Assembly: GCA_022606425.2 (NCBI GenBank)
Contig: JAHDVF020000250.1
Span: 310,001 to 374,000 of the forward strand
Origin: Lepidostoma basale
Lineage: Eukaryota > Arthropoda > Insecta > Trichoptera > Lepidostomatidae
DNA: 64,000 nucleotides
Direction of reading: 5' to 3'
Both the position numbers and the translations under genes were made by a program. Positions 31,444-43,109 of this stretch are shown piece by piece (position 1 is the first letter of the stretch; the number at the start of each line of letters is the position of its first letter). The notes under the pieces were generated by a model. The model did no database searches. It was not told the origin of the DNA and saw only the letters and a program-made list of their open reading frames with translations.

Positions 31444-31714
31444 TACGAATAATCACTGACTCTTCGTAGTTTCAGTTTTTCAGTATCCGTAAATATATCC
31501 TGATTGTTCCGGCTGAGGTTTTCCATGATTTCCTAAGGTGTATAGATAGCCCATGGACCCCAGCGCTTGACTGAGTCAGCTCTGTAGTGGAAAGTAAAGA
31601 AAAATATTGAAATTATATTTTAAAACCACTAAAAATATCCTTGCGATAATAATCAGCAAGGATCTTAATATTTTGAAACAAAATTAATATAAGAAGTGAA
31701 TGCGGTGCGAATGA

Positions 31715-32040
31715 TGGTGTCATGAACAAAATAATGAAAGGATCATTAAGATGGTTTGGACATATGGAAAGAATGAATGAAGAAAGAATGGTAAAAAAAT
31801 TATATGTTAACGATGTAAATGGAACCAGAAACAGAGGAAGACCGAGGAAAACGTGGCACGATCAAATAAATCAAATATTGAATGTCGGCCATGTGAGGAG
31901 TCAGAGAAATCGACGCGCGTGCATGACACGATGTATGAATGTTGAGGAAGCGAGAGAAATATGTCAGGAAAGAAAGGTGTGGCAGTCCATTCTTTCTGCC
32001 TACCCCTTCGGGGAGACGGCGTGATGGTTAGTTAGTTAGT
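31715..32040 (+). pseudogene. LINE (TTAG)n family, best 3' end
   Basis: Frame 31722-32024 is open for 100 codons: KGSLRWFGHMERMNEERMVK, RNRGRPRKTWHDQINQIL, RSQRNRRACMTRCMNVEEAREICQE and SILSAYPFGETA, then stop and TTAGTTAGTTAG. This is the reference copy for the family in this window. RT and endonuclease are absent, so it cannot move by itself. Confidence 0.85.
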
Positions 32041-32402
32041 TAAATTAAAAAAATAAGGAAAAAATCCTTGGGAGTGGTTTGCAGCAAAGTTGTGGTGGTC
32101 CATCGTCTCTTTGTGCCCCTCCGGTGAAACGGCGTGATGGTTAGTTAATTGGTTAGCTTTGGTGATACAACTAACTAACTAACCATCACGCCGTCTCTTC
32201 GAAGGGGTAGGCAAAAATAATGGACTGCCACACTTTTCTTACCTGAAATATTTCTCTCGATTCCTCAACATTCATACATCGTGTCATGCACGCGTGTTGA
32301 TTTCTCTGACTCCTTACTAGGCCAACATTCAATATATGATTAATTTTTTCTGCCTACCCCTTCGGGGAGACGGCGTGATGGTTAGTTAGTTAGTTAGTTA
32401 TG
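32040..32402. pseudogene. LINE (TTAG)n fragments, opposing pair
   Basis: A short plus-strand tail at about 32090-32150; a minus-strand piece at 32165-32345 (starts AACTAACTAACTAACCATCAC); and a plus-strand tail at 32346-32400 (GCCTACCCCTTCGGGGAGAC then TTAG units). The last two meet head to head. Confidence 0.7.
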
Positions 32403-32439
32403 TTCTAAGTACCGATATTTATAAATTGTAAACTGGCAA

Positions 32440-32775
32440 ATTAAAAAAAACTTGGTTTTATGTATCACAGTTGTATTTTTATTTTACGCAACAGCTGTTT
32501 CGTCAACCTCTGTGGACATCATCAGGTGTTACAAAAATATATCAAATGTCAAATTTTCGGGATTTTTTTTAACCATAATGTGTATTTGTTCTACATAAAG
32601 ATACACATAAACATATAACAAATACACATAAAGGTTCGAAAAATCACGAAAATTTGACAGTTGATATATTATTGTAGCACTAGATGATGTCAACATAGGT
32701 AGACGAAACAGCTGTCGCGTAAAATAAAAATAATGATACAATTGTGATACATAAAACAATGTTTTTTAATCTAAC
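32440..32775. mobile_element. Foldback family gamma, two-armed copy
   Basis: The left arm contains GTATCACAGTTGTAT, CAACAGCTGTTTCGTCAACC and ATCATCAGGTG. The right arm is the near reverse complement up to TGTGATACATAAAACAATG. On the minus strand the left arm reads CTGATGA (32519-32525), hairpin, GAAAC (32497-32501), AGCT, GTT. Confidence 0.75.
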
Positions 32776-32974
32776 TGTTAATAATTTTAAAGTATCATAG
32801 TGATTCGGTCAAAACAATGGACTATTTATTTAATAAATTGTTTATAAAATATTATTTTATAAGTTGTAAAATGTTCCTGTATTTTTTTCTAACTTTATTA
32901 AATAAATAAAAAACAAAGTGGTGTCATGGGTAATCTGACGTTAAAAATATTTTAAACTGTTAATGAATAAACTT

Positions 32975-33065
32975 TGTTTTTTGTATCACAATTGTATTTT
33001 ATTCTACGCGACAGCTGTTTCATCAACCTATGTTGACATCATCAAGTAAAATTTATGTAGATATT
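32975..33065 (-). mobile_element. Foldback family gamma, single arm
   Basis: GTATCACAATTGTATTTTAT, CGCGACAGCTGTTTCATCAAC and TGTTGACATCATCAAGT on plus. Confidence 0.7.
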
Positions 33066-33399
33066 GGGCTTATCAACCGTACTGGTATTAATTAAATAGT
33101 CCATTGTTTTGGCCGAAACCCTATGATACCTTCACATTTTAAACTGTTAATGAATAAACTTTGTTTTTTGTATCACAATAATAGTAGAAGGTTAATTTGA
33201 ATAAATTGAGAATTAAGCTAATCAAAGACTATAGATTTCTTAGCAATTAGCAATCGATTATCTTGTCATAGTCGATGACACACATGATTTTTGAATATGA
33301 AAATTTTACTGTGGATAGATACGTACAAATGCCGCTAGATGGCATTATTACATTTATTTTGAATTTTAACTGACATTCCTTGTTTTTCCCCTGTGGTCT

Positions 33400-33560
33400 T
33401 CAATTGTATTTTATTTAACGCGACAGCTGTTTCAACAATCTACAAAAATTTGACATCATCAGGTCAAATTTTTGTAGATTTTGGCCTAAATTATAATAAA
33501 ATACAATTGTGATACAAAAAACAAAGTTTATTAACAGTTTTAAATGTTAAGGTATAATTG
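33400..33560. mobile_element. Foldback family gamma, compact copy
   Basis: CGCGACAGCTGTTTC then a local palindrome AAAAATTTGACATCATCAGG/TCAAATTTTTG. Minus strand CTGATGA is at 33456-33462 and GAAAC at 33429-33433. Confidence 0.65.
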
Positions 33561-35140
33561 TGTTTCGGCTAAAACAATGGACTATTTAAAAATATTTAGT
33601 AAAGCGTATTTATAAAAACTTTATTCGTGCCGAAACCACCAAAACAATTTACGAGCCACGTTTATAAAAAAAATATGAAACTGCCTCCATATTGTATTTG
33701 AGAGAAACTTATTCCATAGTTACATTGATAACGTAATCCGGACCATCATTTTTTAGTTCGGTTACATGTTAGTATTATTCCGTTCTACGAAAACTTTCTG
33801 ACATCCAAATGGTTTTAATATGGAAATTCTGAGGCGGGGTTATCTTGTTGGATTGTGTATACTTCATTTTATTGTTGGCGGAATACATTTTGGATATTTC
33901 CCTAAAGAAAAGATCAAACGGGTCGGGGCCCTTGTATGAATATCAAACGAAAATACAAATATACCCGACGTCCTTTTTAATTTCTTGTCGTATCCTTCCT
34001 GGGCGGTCTTATGTTTTTAGGGAAACCGGAGATTATTTTTTGGATCTAACATAAGATAAAATGTACATGACGACATGTATATACATACTCGTGTATATAA
34101 GTAGCTCAGCTGGAAACGGACATCACCAAAATGTATCTTTATTAAGAATTAGACCACAGAATATCTTAATCAAAATCACAATGAATCTAAATCCAGAAAA
34201 AGTTTGTTATTAGAATATCTTTGTAGAAGGTAAATATAAATAATATATACTTATTGTAACACCTAAACGTATTGATGCAGTTATTTAAAAAAAAAGGAGG
34301 AACAACAAAGTACTGATTTTGTTGGTTTTTGATAATTGTTAGTGTTATATACCTATGTAATTTTATTTGAAATAAATATGTGTTTATTTAAATTATGTGA
34401 GAATTTTTAATTTTTGTGCCAAAAAATTGAAAATCTACAAATTAACTCTAAATTTAAGAAAAATAATTTCATTTGATCCCTAAAAAGGCACTTTTCTTGC
34501 AGTTCATCTTTAAACAGTGTTGCATAATAATTTGGACTGAAAAGCTATCAAGGAATGATAAAAAAATATATATACATAATTACAAAAAACCGATATTTTC
34601 AGTGTGGCAAGATTTCTGTGCTCGCTACTGTAGATACTCAAATTTAGCAATAGCGAAGCGTTGCCGGGTCAGATAGTAATAAATAAATAACGTGATTATT
34701 TCAATGGGATAACTTTCAAATTTTCAAACATTATTTTGTCGAGTTCGATGTGCTTTGGAAAACAGAATATATTTGGTTCGCATTTTCTATTTTCGGAATG
34801 AATCATCTTAAATGTAAATTGCGCATAATTAATATTTGCATTGCACCGTGAAAATTACCAACCCTTAGAATCACCCCCATGGAACATGAAACGGCCAAAA
34901 TCTGTGAATAATTAAATTTAATTCCTTGGCACGGTGAAAAGATTGAGTTTAATATGAAAGAAAAACACGTGGAGAGGAAGCCGCCATACCCTTTATGGGC
35001 TGATGTACAAATGATACGAACAGAGTGTGGAATACGGGTGTGATTTGAAATGCCTAGTCAAATCACAAAACGTTTGTGAACTTCAGGAAAAAAAAAATTA
35101 TCACGTATTTTTTTATGAAATTATATATTGTATAATAAAA
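33561..35140. other. Long AT-rich stretch, no gene found
   Basis: No protein or RNA motif is recognised over about 1.5 kb, and this is among the least repeat-like parts of the window. Open frames at 33845 and 34473 are short and unmatched. Low-copy regulatory sequence is possible. Confidence 0.4.
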
Positions 35141-35149
35141 AAAAACAAC

Positions 35150-35240
35150 TAACAAACCATCAAGCCGTCTCTCAAAGAAGTAAGCACAAATAATTTTATT
35201 TCCTGAAATATATTTCCCGATTCAACATTCATACATCGTG
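35150..35240 (-). pseudogene. LINE (TTAG)n family tail
   Basis: AACTAACAAACCATCAAGCC, then matching 3' end to ATACATCGTGTTAT. Confidence 0.6.
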
Positions 35241-35603
35241 TTATAGAAGAAGTCAAATAATACAAGTGTCTCGGCCACAACATCTTACTTTCCAGAGATA
35301 ATCCGAGTGCTGAGCTTTAGAGGAAAATCAGATAACTATCACATCCCTTGAGAATAAATATAAAAGCTTTAACCTACTATTTCTTTTTTTTTGTTTCTCC
35401 AACATATGTTATTTATGTATCAATTGTGTATTTTCTTTTGCTGTTGTATTGCTATTACAACAGCAAAAGTATTGTTGTATTGCTAATTGTGTGTACGGCG
35501 GGACATCGAGGGAGAGTAGCGTAGCTTAAATGTGGTCTGGGTCCTTCTTGGTTGCAAATATACATATATTAAAATTATTATTTTTTAATTTTTTAAATCA
35601 ACA

Positions 35604-36527
35604 ATGACAGAATTTGGTGTGCCACAAGGGTCCATCCTGGGACCACTACTTTACATACTTTACATTAACGACATAACAAGATACAAAATGACAGGGAAAA
35701 TAATTATGTACGCAGACGACCTTGCTATATTTTACAAAAATGACAACGACAATGAGACCTGTAAACAAATGAACATAGATATAGAGACACTAACCAACTG
35801 GACAACCAACAACTACCTGACCTTAAATGTAAAAAAGTGTAACATTATACACTTTGAAACAAGCAAGAAAAACCATAACATGTGTATAAAAATAAAAAAT
35901 GACGCAATAACCGAACTCGACTATGTAAAGTACCTAGGACTAACAATGGACAGACAACTAAAATGGACAAAACACATAGACAACCTAACAGACAAGTTAG
36001 CATCGCTATACTCCCTCTTCTACAAAATACAGAATTACATACCAAGAAGGGAAAAAGTTATGATGTACGAAGCGTATGTAAAAAGCCGACTGACATATAT
36101 GATTCCCTTCTGGGGGACAGGAAACCAAAAGGACATCTCCAGACTCCAAAGACAACAAAATAAAATAATAAAACTAGCATATAACATTGACTACCATACC
36201 CCAACCATACAAGTTTACAGACAAACTAAACAAATGGACATATCAGACCTGACCAAATATGAGACCTTAAAAATTGTACACAGAGTGACCATGGAAAAGC
36301 CAACAGACAGCACCTACAAATTAACTAAAAATTCAGACATACACAGACACTGGACCAGGAATTGTGACAGATATCACTTACCGATTGCACGAACTAAGAC
36401 AGGACAATCAAGGATATTGAACAATGGACTGAAACTTTACAATGAACTACCTAAAGACACAAGGAATCTCACTACAACTCAATATAAGAAGTGTCTGAAG
36501 CAGTACATAATTAGTGGTAGGATCTAG
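35604..36527 (+). CDS. LINE reverse transcriptase, C-terminal half, still open
   Basis: 307 codons of an uninterrupted non-LTR reverse transcriptase, copying element RNA into DNA at a nicked target. It starts inside the RT domain at GVPQGSILGPLLYILYIND (motif 4), then MYADDLAIF (catalytic YADD), LTLNVKKCNIIHF and YVKYLGLTMDRQLKWTKHI, thumb and a C-terminus with NGLKLYNELPKDTRNL. Motifs fit the CR1/Jockey group. The endonuclease and first RT motifs are absent, so the copy is 5'-truncated and the ATG is incidental. An unbroken frame implies a fairly recent insertion. A poly(A)-rich tail follows at about 36559-36600. Confidence 0.88.
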   Translation: MTEFGVPQGSILGPLLYILYINDITRYKMTGKIIMYADDLAIFYKNDNDNETCKQMNIDIETLTNWTTNNYLTLNVKKCNIIHFETSKKNHNMCIKIKNDAITELDYVKYLGLTMDRQLKWTKHIDNLTDKLASLYSLFYKIQNYIPRREKVMMYEAYVKSRLTYMIPFWGTGNQKDISRLQRQQNKIIKLAYNIDYHTPTIQVYRQTKQMDISDLTKYETLKIVHRVTMEKPTDSTYKLTKNSDIHRHWTRNCDRYHLPIARTKTGQSRILNNGLKLYNELPKDTRNLTTTQYKKCLKQYIISGRI

Positions 36528-36558
36528 AAATGTAACCATATAACCCAATTGGGTTTTT

Positions 36559-36600
36559 AAAAAAAAAAAATTAAATAAAAAAAAAAAAAAAAAAAAAAAA
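36559..36600 (+). other. Poly(A) tail of the LINE copy
   Basis: A-runs (one of more than 20 A) after ACCCAATTGGGTTTTT. The GC-rich stretch that follows (36601-36715, CCCGTATGAACGGGGGACGGG) belongs to something else that I do not recognise. Confidence 0.6.
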
Positions 36601-36734
36601 CGTAAGTCCCGTATGAACGGGGGACGGGCCTAGGGAGTGCATGAGTGAAGCTGACGAAAGGCGCCGCTGCGCCTATAACCGCTTCGAGTAAGCGGAGGGA
36701 GCCCTCTATGGCTTGGCCATTTATGCAAAATTGC

Positions 36735-36830
36735 TATAACCTTTGCATCGATTTGGTTCGCGCTGTAATGATGTAAAGAGCTATGTATGAAGCAAAATAA
36801 TGATGATTATAATAATAATTATTATTAAAT
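36735..36830 (+). mobile_element. SINE 3'-tail fragment
   Basis: ATCGATTTGGTTCGCGCTG, then AATGATGTAAAGAGC and AAT-type tail, as in the SINE at 4635-4912. A similar isolated tail is at 28625-28660. Confidence 0.65.
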
Positions 36831-36859
36831 ATATTATTATAAGCAACTCAATAGTGGTT

Positions 36860-37010
36860 TGTAATACTTGATGATGCGAAACAGCTGTCGCGACAATCTC
36901 ATAAAAATATATTGTGATACGTATGATAACTTACTAACTAACTAACTAACCATCACGCCGTCTCCCCGAAAGGGTAGGCAGAAAGAATGGACTGTCACAC
37001 TTTAACCGAT
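36860..37010. repeat. Family gamma arm and LINE (TTAG)n tail
   Basis: 36865-36915 has GATGATGCGAAACAGCTGTCG without the usual hairpin. 36932-37010 (minus) has AACTAACTAACTAACCATCAC and the LINE end. Confidence 0.65.
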
Positions 37011-37019
37011 GCGGCACTC

Positions 37020-37910
37020 CATCCTTCTCTAGTGTTTCAAAATTAAAATATTAATTAATTAATTTAAACAATTATGAAAACATAATGTTGTAACTGCATA
37101 CAAATGAACAAAGATCGGGGTAGGTGGCATACCTCGAAGTTCTGCACATTGCCAGGGACGTACAAATAAAAATAGACAGTGCCGGTTTACGGAATACTTC
37201 CTAAACGAATCATGATGCGGTTCAGGGATTCCGAGCAAAGGAATTTCTAAGGTACGGCCGATTTCACGCACCGCCAGTGACCCGTGAAGAATACACACAT
37301 TTATATAATACGAAAACACGTGTAAACACACCCCCCACACCCTGAAACACAACCCCAAGGGCGGAACATGCACTTTTTTAACACAAAATCTTTATAATTA
37401 AGTGGAATTAAACACGAGTTTTCGCATCACAGTAAGATATCAAAGTATACATTTGAATGAAAATATTTATGAAAATTCATCGTTTTAGCCGAAACGATAT
37501 GAAGTTAAACGTTATAAAATGTTTAAAATAGAAAAACTGTTAATAAATATCACAATTTATTGATATGAGTTTGTTTATTTATTTACTTGAAAAAGTACAC
37601 ATGTACATAACACATGTTCTAATAAAAACAATCAAACATTTAATTATAATAATCCACATACACATCAATATAAGGTTACATTTTGTTTACATATTTATTT
37701 AATTCTATTAAAAAAAATATGCTCAGCACACTTCTCTGACATTCTCCATATTTTCTTCATAAATTTTAAATGGCTTATACATAAAGGAATTCTGATTTGG
37801 TTTTTTTCTGAATGGGGGTGCTTTAGTTTATTTTTCTTTCTTGTTTCATATTAATGTTCATGTTGGTTACTTTTTATCTTCCTAAAAATTCTTGGAAGGT
37901 GTGCCCATTA
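37020..37910. other. No gene seen
   Basis: A mildly GC-richer patch at 37100-37380 carries a 104-codon minus frame without a recognised motif. The rest is AT-rich. Confidence 0.35.
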
Positions 37911-37914
37911 AGTG

Positions 37915-37985
37915 TTTCGCGACAGCGACAGATGTTTCACCAACCTATGTTGGCATCATCAGATGTTACAAACGAATTGAGATGA
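37915..37985 (-). ncRNA. Hammerhead-like motif in family gamma arm (candidate)
   Basis: Minus strand: CTGATGA (37956-37962), T, GCCAAC-ATAG-GTTGGT hairpin, GAAAC (37934-37938), ATCT, GTC (37927-37929). The order and spacing follow a minimal type I hammerhead with a 2-bp stem III, plus one extra nucleotide before stem II. Confidence 0.4.
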
Positions 37986-38149
37986 GCTTCATTTTCATTT
38001 CAATTGATTAATTTAGTAATATATATATGATTTCTAAATCAATAAATATTTAAATAATTCGAAACGAATGGTTGCAATGTATGTACTGTTTATTGAACAA
38101 TGGTGTAACTGAATATCAAATAATTAATATGAAGGAAAACGTATTTTTT

Positions 38150-38585
38150 TTTAGAAGTTTTCAGAGAGAGGAAGGCAGGCTGGCAGTTTTTGAAAGTAAA
38201 ATACTGAGAAAAATGTTTGGACCCACGCTGGAGGATGGGACTTACAGAATTAAAAGAAACCTTGAACTTGAAGAACTGATTAACCAAGCAACAGTAGTGA
38301 GATTCGTAAGATTGTAAGTCTCAACTCCTACGGTGGGCTGGCCATGTGGAAAGAATGCCAGAGGGTAGAACACCACAAATTATATCCAGATGGGTGCCCC
38401 GCGAAAAGAGACCAAGAGGCAGACCGAGGAAAAGATGGGCGGATTGCGTGGAAGAAGATTGGGAGAAAATGGAAGGAGCTGGGGAATGGAGAGAGATGGC
38501 CAGGGACAGAAGTCAGTGGAGGGCCGTTGTGGAGGAGGCCAAGTCCCACACTGGGATGTAGTGCCGAAAAATGAATGATGAATGA
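38150..38585 (+). pseudogene. LINE C-terminal fragment
   Basis: FQREEGRLAVFESKILRKMFGP (38155 on), then after a frame change MERMPEGRTPQIISRWVPRE, KRPRGRPRKRWADCVEEDW, EMARDRSQWRAVVEEAKSHT. RT is absent. A further LINE family, distinct from the TTAG group. Confidence 0.75.
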
Positions 38586-38589
38586 ATGA

Positions 38590-39580
38590 ATAAATGAATA
38601 TATCATCATGTTACGATAAGTCACTTACCAATGTAAGCATAAGATTTCTAACAAATATTAACAAACCGCCATGTTACTAACGATTCCACTAACATGCTAT
38701 TTTATGTAGTTGTCACGATACAGAGCATGCCTAGTGTGACAACTAAAGTCCATTAGCTTTTTTCATCATATGCAAATCATGTTAAAGAAAAGTAAAGTCT
38801 ATCCACTAACAAATATTAACTGTTGTTTTATTTCATTACGAGCCTCCACTACATTCGCATACCATATACGGTATCAACATAAAATATACCCTGATAGATA
38901 CACTGACACATATACACACAAAGAAACAGCCCCTGACATTTAGATATACACTACCCCTAACCCAGAAAAGGTTTAAAATAAGATCAAAGAGATTACCTGT
39001 GATAAGATGTCGCCTTGCAATCGGGTTACGCGACTGAATAGAAATATTTTATTGCGCGATCACATTACGGTGCTTATGTCATTAAGTGGCAATAAACAAA
39101 CATACAAAACATTAAAATATGTACATAGATGTTTCTTGCTTCGTTCTGTTACCTGTACCATAGATACTTCTGGCCAAAATAATAAATCAAGACTTAATTT
39201 AAGATTTTTTTCCGACTTACAGTATTAATATCCATAATAATAAGTTAATATCCATCTTCACTAATAAAAACCAAAAAAGCCATAATTCACTTAAAACACA
39301 ATAATTCTTAAAAACAACAAATGAAACGCGTCTGTAGCTTGCTATGTGTCATTACTCACTGACTGACTGAACAGTAAAACAAAATGGCCGTTCCTTTGAC
39401 ATAGGAGTGTTGCCAACTGTGAAAAAAAAAGTAAAATTGTGAATATTTGTATGTGTTCACATTAATTCGAAAAATACTGTATTATTTTGAGAATTCCGTC
39501 ATCTTGGAGGCTATCCATTTTTATGTTTCGGATGGTTATCTGATGGTTATCGACAGTGACAGCACAGACTGTTTTATCTT
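38590..39580. other. No gene seen
   Basis: Low-complexity AT-rich DNA. A 73-codon frame at 39007-39228 has no recognised domain. Confidence 0.35.
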
Positions 39581-39870
39581 TCAGCATGCAGAACCAACCT
39601 GCCTCTGGTGATGCCGGTGGGGACAGCAATCAAACTGCATGATCGCTTCGGACGTCTTTCATATTCGTGAAAGTACGTTCAGAAGACAAATACTCTTGAC
39701 TTTGGAGAGTATCTAGTAATTTCTAATGTCGAATCATCTCTCATGCTTTCCTGGTACTGTATATATAATGTTTACTAATGGTACTGTTCTCAAAATATGC
39801 CTTTAACTATAATTGCTGTTTGTAATACCTTTTGAGAAAATAAACTGATTTAATTTGACTAAGAAAATAT
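39580..39870 (+). pseudogene. CR1/Jockey-like LINE tail, second copy
   Basis: Matches the minus-strand LINE at 17530-18060: GACGTCTTTCATATTCGTG, GAAAGTACGTTCAGAAG, CTTGACTTTGGAGAGTATC. It has a 3' UTR through about 39870. Confidence 0.7.
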
Positions 39871-39879
39871 GCATAAAGT

Positions 39880-40435
39880 TGATGGCGGCACGGTAACGTA
39901 CTTGGTACTACCATGTTTTAAAACAGGAAGGGTTTTTTCTCGTCTATTTTCCGAGCTAAAATTGTCTGCTTAAACTTTACTTTCTTGGGCGATGTTGAAT
40001 GCCGCCATTCCATGGATTGTTGTTTTGTTTCTGGTGTAACGTAGGCCACTCATGAATCATCACCTGTGACAAGTTGGCTTAAATAATCGTCACCTTCAGC
40101 ATTATAACGCTCACGAAAAGTCAGGCGGCAAACTTCTATCACGACGGAATACAAAAGCTTGTAGTTCGATATGACAAGTGTCTTAATATTGGTGGTAATT
40201 ATGTGGAAAAGTAAATAAAACTGTATCTTTCATGTAAAAATAAAATTGTTACAAAAAGTTTACTTGTTTTTTTTTTATAATAGCAAAACGGTACTAACTT
40301 AAAAAACAAGCCTCGCATATAAATATATTTTAATAGTATTCAAATATGGAGAAGGCTAATACAGAAAAAAACATAAAACATATTATTTGTTAAAATTTTG
40401 TGTTAACACGAATAAAAACATATGTTTAATTAAAT
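39880..40435. other. No gene seen
   Basis: The minus strand near 39975-40150 has phrases such as CTTTTCGTGAGCGTTATAAT and CACTTGTCACAGGTGATGAT that resemble a mariner-type transposase coding region, but I could not read a convincing frame. Confidence 0.25.
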
Positions 40436-40439
40436 TATA

Positions 40440-40640
40440 TGGGAATAACATGTTTAATATCTCATGGGCGAAGTGTCGGAAGGCCACCGATAAGATGGAC
40501 CGATGATATTGTCAAAAAGGTTGGAAAATCTTGGATACAAAGGGGGCAGGATAGAGACGAGTGGAGGAAATTGAATGAGGCCTATATCCAGCAGTGGAGA
40601 GAAGAAGGCTAGCAAAGAAGAAGAAGAAGAACATGTTTCA
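40440..40640 (+). pseudogene. LINE 3' end with GAA tail
   Basis: Reads RPPIRWTDDIVKKVGKSWIQ, RDEWRKLNEAYIQQW, then GAAGAAGAAGAAGA. The usual WTDD...W..Q..R..W....AYIQQW signature of LINE protein ends. Confidence 0.75.
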
Positions 40641-41149
40641 CCTGGCTTAGACATTATCAATGTTTTGAATAACCTTTTGGTGGAGCCTGGATTATCATAA
40701 AATTAAATTAAAATTAAAGAAAACAGATGACTTCATTCGTATAAATTATAAGACATGGAGCTAAACGTCATTGTTCAAGAAACAATGAAATAAAATTTTC
40801 TATTTGTAGATGAAAAAGAAAATCGTAAAAGAATTTTATGTACCTGTAATATAAAGGGTCTTGAAATATAAGTTTAATTTTACCGATATAAGAGAATCCA
40901 TAAAAATAAACAAAAAATGCAACAAGAAAATTCTGCTCTTGCCTGTGGAAACTTGATATTTTACCGGTAATACCTTAGTAAAATGCATTGAACTCAACAA
41001 GCGTGCGTTGCTTTTAAATTCATCGCTACCAAAGAGATGTCAAAGCTTTGTGTTCTTAACGTTAAGGGCGCCCATAATATTAAATGTATAGGGATGTTAG
41101 CAATGTGATTGGTGGAAACGTTGTTAAAGGTTGTTATAATGGAGACAAA

Positions 41150-41625
41150 AGAAGTTGTATATATGCTCCAAATCTATACTTATCTTCACATGTCAGTTTC
41201 AATCGGCCATCTATGTAGATTTGATTACACATGTTAATCTTTTTAAGATTAACCTATATAATCCACCCACTAACGCCATCTATGGAGATTAATTTTTAGC
41301 ATTTAGTAAACTACTTTATTAACACTTTTATTACAATCCAATCCAATATTAACACTTTTATCACAATCCAAAAATTTGTCATGCATGGTCATAAAAACAA
41401 AGGTGGAATGGGGAATGTTGTAATTACATAAAGCGTGCGCTTAACCCAACCAATGACAGGTCATAAGTCCTGTAAACACCTTGATCATCCATATTCAGTT
41501 TCCAGTTTGCATCTTCGTCTCTATTGAGGTACAATTAAATTTCATGAATTAATCACCCACCATGGGTGAAAATCCAGGATTCGTGTACAAGTATAAGTAT
41601 ACTCGTACATTCACAAAAAAAAATT
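41150..41625. mobile_element. Foldback family delta, copy 3
   Basis: Right part 41370-41545 matches copies 1 and 2 (GGTGGAATGGGGAATGTTG, CGTCTCTATTGAGG). The outer end (CACCCACCATGGGTGAAAATCC to CATTCACAAAAAA) matches the ends of 17291-17495. Segment 41150-41330 is inverted relative to copies 1 and 2. Confidence 0.7.
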
Positions 41626-41804
41626 ATTTACACTTCGATATAGAATTATTTTGTTTGAAAGGGTCAGCAACCCCATTGTGCACTGCCATCTATTTCCCCG
41701 TTCATTATTTAATATGGAGTTTGAAATCACTGTTCAATAAAGAATCAATAATAATAATTGTTATTGATTAAATTATATGCCATAAAATCCAAATTATATT
41801 ATTA

Positions 41805-42165
41805 AGAGCAATGAAAACGTCTCGACACAGTAAGGACCAAACAAGTTTTGAGGACTTCCGAAATGAAGACACCGAGGACGATAGTAGGCAAGACACTGAG
41901 AGATCGCGCGAGGAATACTAGATAAGAGAGATTTGTGAGGTTGAGGATATTATAAGATGGAGCATACAGCAATAAAAGGGATGGTACGGTTATGTTTAAA
42001 GAATGGACACCACCAGTCTCCCCTATATTGCATTGCATAATCAGGTCATGGGACTCGTCCTCGTGGAAGACCTTCTAAAAATGGAAGGACAGCTGGGAGT
42101 CTGCCTCACAGGAGGAGCAACACTCTGGAGAACAGACCACATAGATTTACAGAAAAAGAAGAATG
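41805..42165 (+). pseudogene. RTE-like LINE 3' end (GAA-tail family)
   Basis: DNA matches the reverse complement of 5204-5600: GAAGACACCGAGGACGATAG, AAGAATGGACACCACCAG, GGACTCGTCCTCGTGGAAG, GAGAACAGACCACATAGAT. Frames are broken. Confidence 0.75.
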
Positions 42166-42369
42166 AAAACGTCTGTTTTATAAATTTATAAAAGCCTAAT
42201 ATATTGTATTATTTGGAAACGACAAGTTTTGCCGTTTTTAAACAATAAATAAGGAGGGGTTTTCTGGAAGGTAAGTTAATGAATGACTGTTAAATAAAAA
42301 GCTAAATCCTATACTGGGATGTTGTACTGAGAAGAAGAATAAAAAAAAGTAAAAAAAAGAAAAAAATAA

Positions 42370-43100
42370 ATGAACTCACCATCACGCCGTCTCCCCGAAG
42401 TGTTAGACAGGAATAATGGATCGCCACATTGTTCTGACATACGAGGTCTGTTCAAAAAGTATCGCGAATTTTATATTTTTTCAAAAAGTATTTATTTATT
42501 CATGAATATCTATTTTGTCCCCTTCAAAGTAATTCCCCTCGGATATAATACATTTATGCCAACGTTTTTTCCAATCCTCGAAGCACATAAAAAAATCATT
42601 TTTTGTGATCTTGTTCAGCTCCTCCTTCGATGCCGTCTTTATCTCCTCAATCGTGGCGTAGCGTCGTCCTTTCATGGGCCTCTTCAGTTTTGGAAACAGG
42701 GAAAAGTCACAGGGGGCCAGGTCTGGGGAATACGGTGGCTGCGGCACTTCGTACTTCTCTCGCTTCCACACTCGTGTCATGACCGCACAGCGATTTCTCG
42801 GACTCCTACCTCAGTCTTCCTCTATTTCTAGCTCCATTCACGTCGTTGATTTATACTTTCTACACCATTCTGTCATCATTCATGCTTTACATGTGTATTA
42901 ACCATCTTAATGTTCCTTTAATTATTTTGTTCACGACACTTTAATTCGTACGGCATTCATTTATTCTATATTCATTCGACACTCTATCGTACACAGATTT
43001 TACACACATTCATATAAGAGATCTCATTTCTACTGCACTTCTCTACTTCTACTTTCATCATTCTTTTGCCAGTTCCATGCTTCGCTTCTATACATAAGGG
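42370..43100 (-). pseudogene. LINE (TTAG)n family, split by a mariner
   Basis: LINE end at 42370-42441 (CCATCACGCCGTCTCCCCG) resumes at 42752 (ACTTCTCTCGCTTCC) and runs to about 43100. The mariner fragment sits between at a TA. Confidence 0.75.
42442..42751 (-). pseudogene. mariner transposase 3' half
   Basis: Minus strand reads PQPPYSPDLAPCDFSLFPKLK, containing the third Asp of the mariner DD34D catalytic triad, then KGRRYATIEEI and CFEDWKKRWHKCI to a stop. A TIR-like end follows (CGAGGTCTGTTCAAAAAGTA on plus). The first two catalytic Asp and the 5' TIR are missing. TA lies on both sides (42440-42441, 42752-42753), the mariner target. It is non-functional. Confidence 0.9.
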
Positions 43101-43109
43101 TCGGTAAAA

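Noticed and set aside
39975..40150. Second mariner transposase on the minus strand
   Set aside because: Some phrases are suggestive, but I could not read a consistent frame or find TIRs.
42370..42901. Plus-strand 153- and 75-codon frames
   Set aside because: They are antisense to the mariner and LINE pieces.
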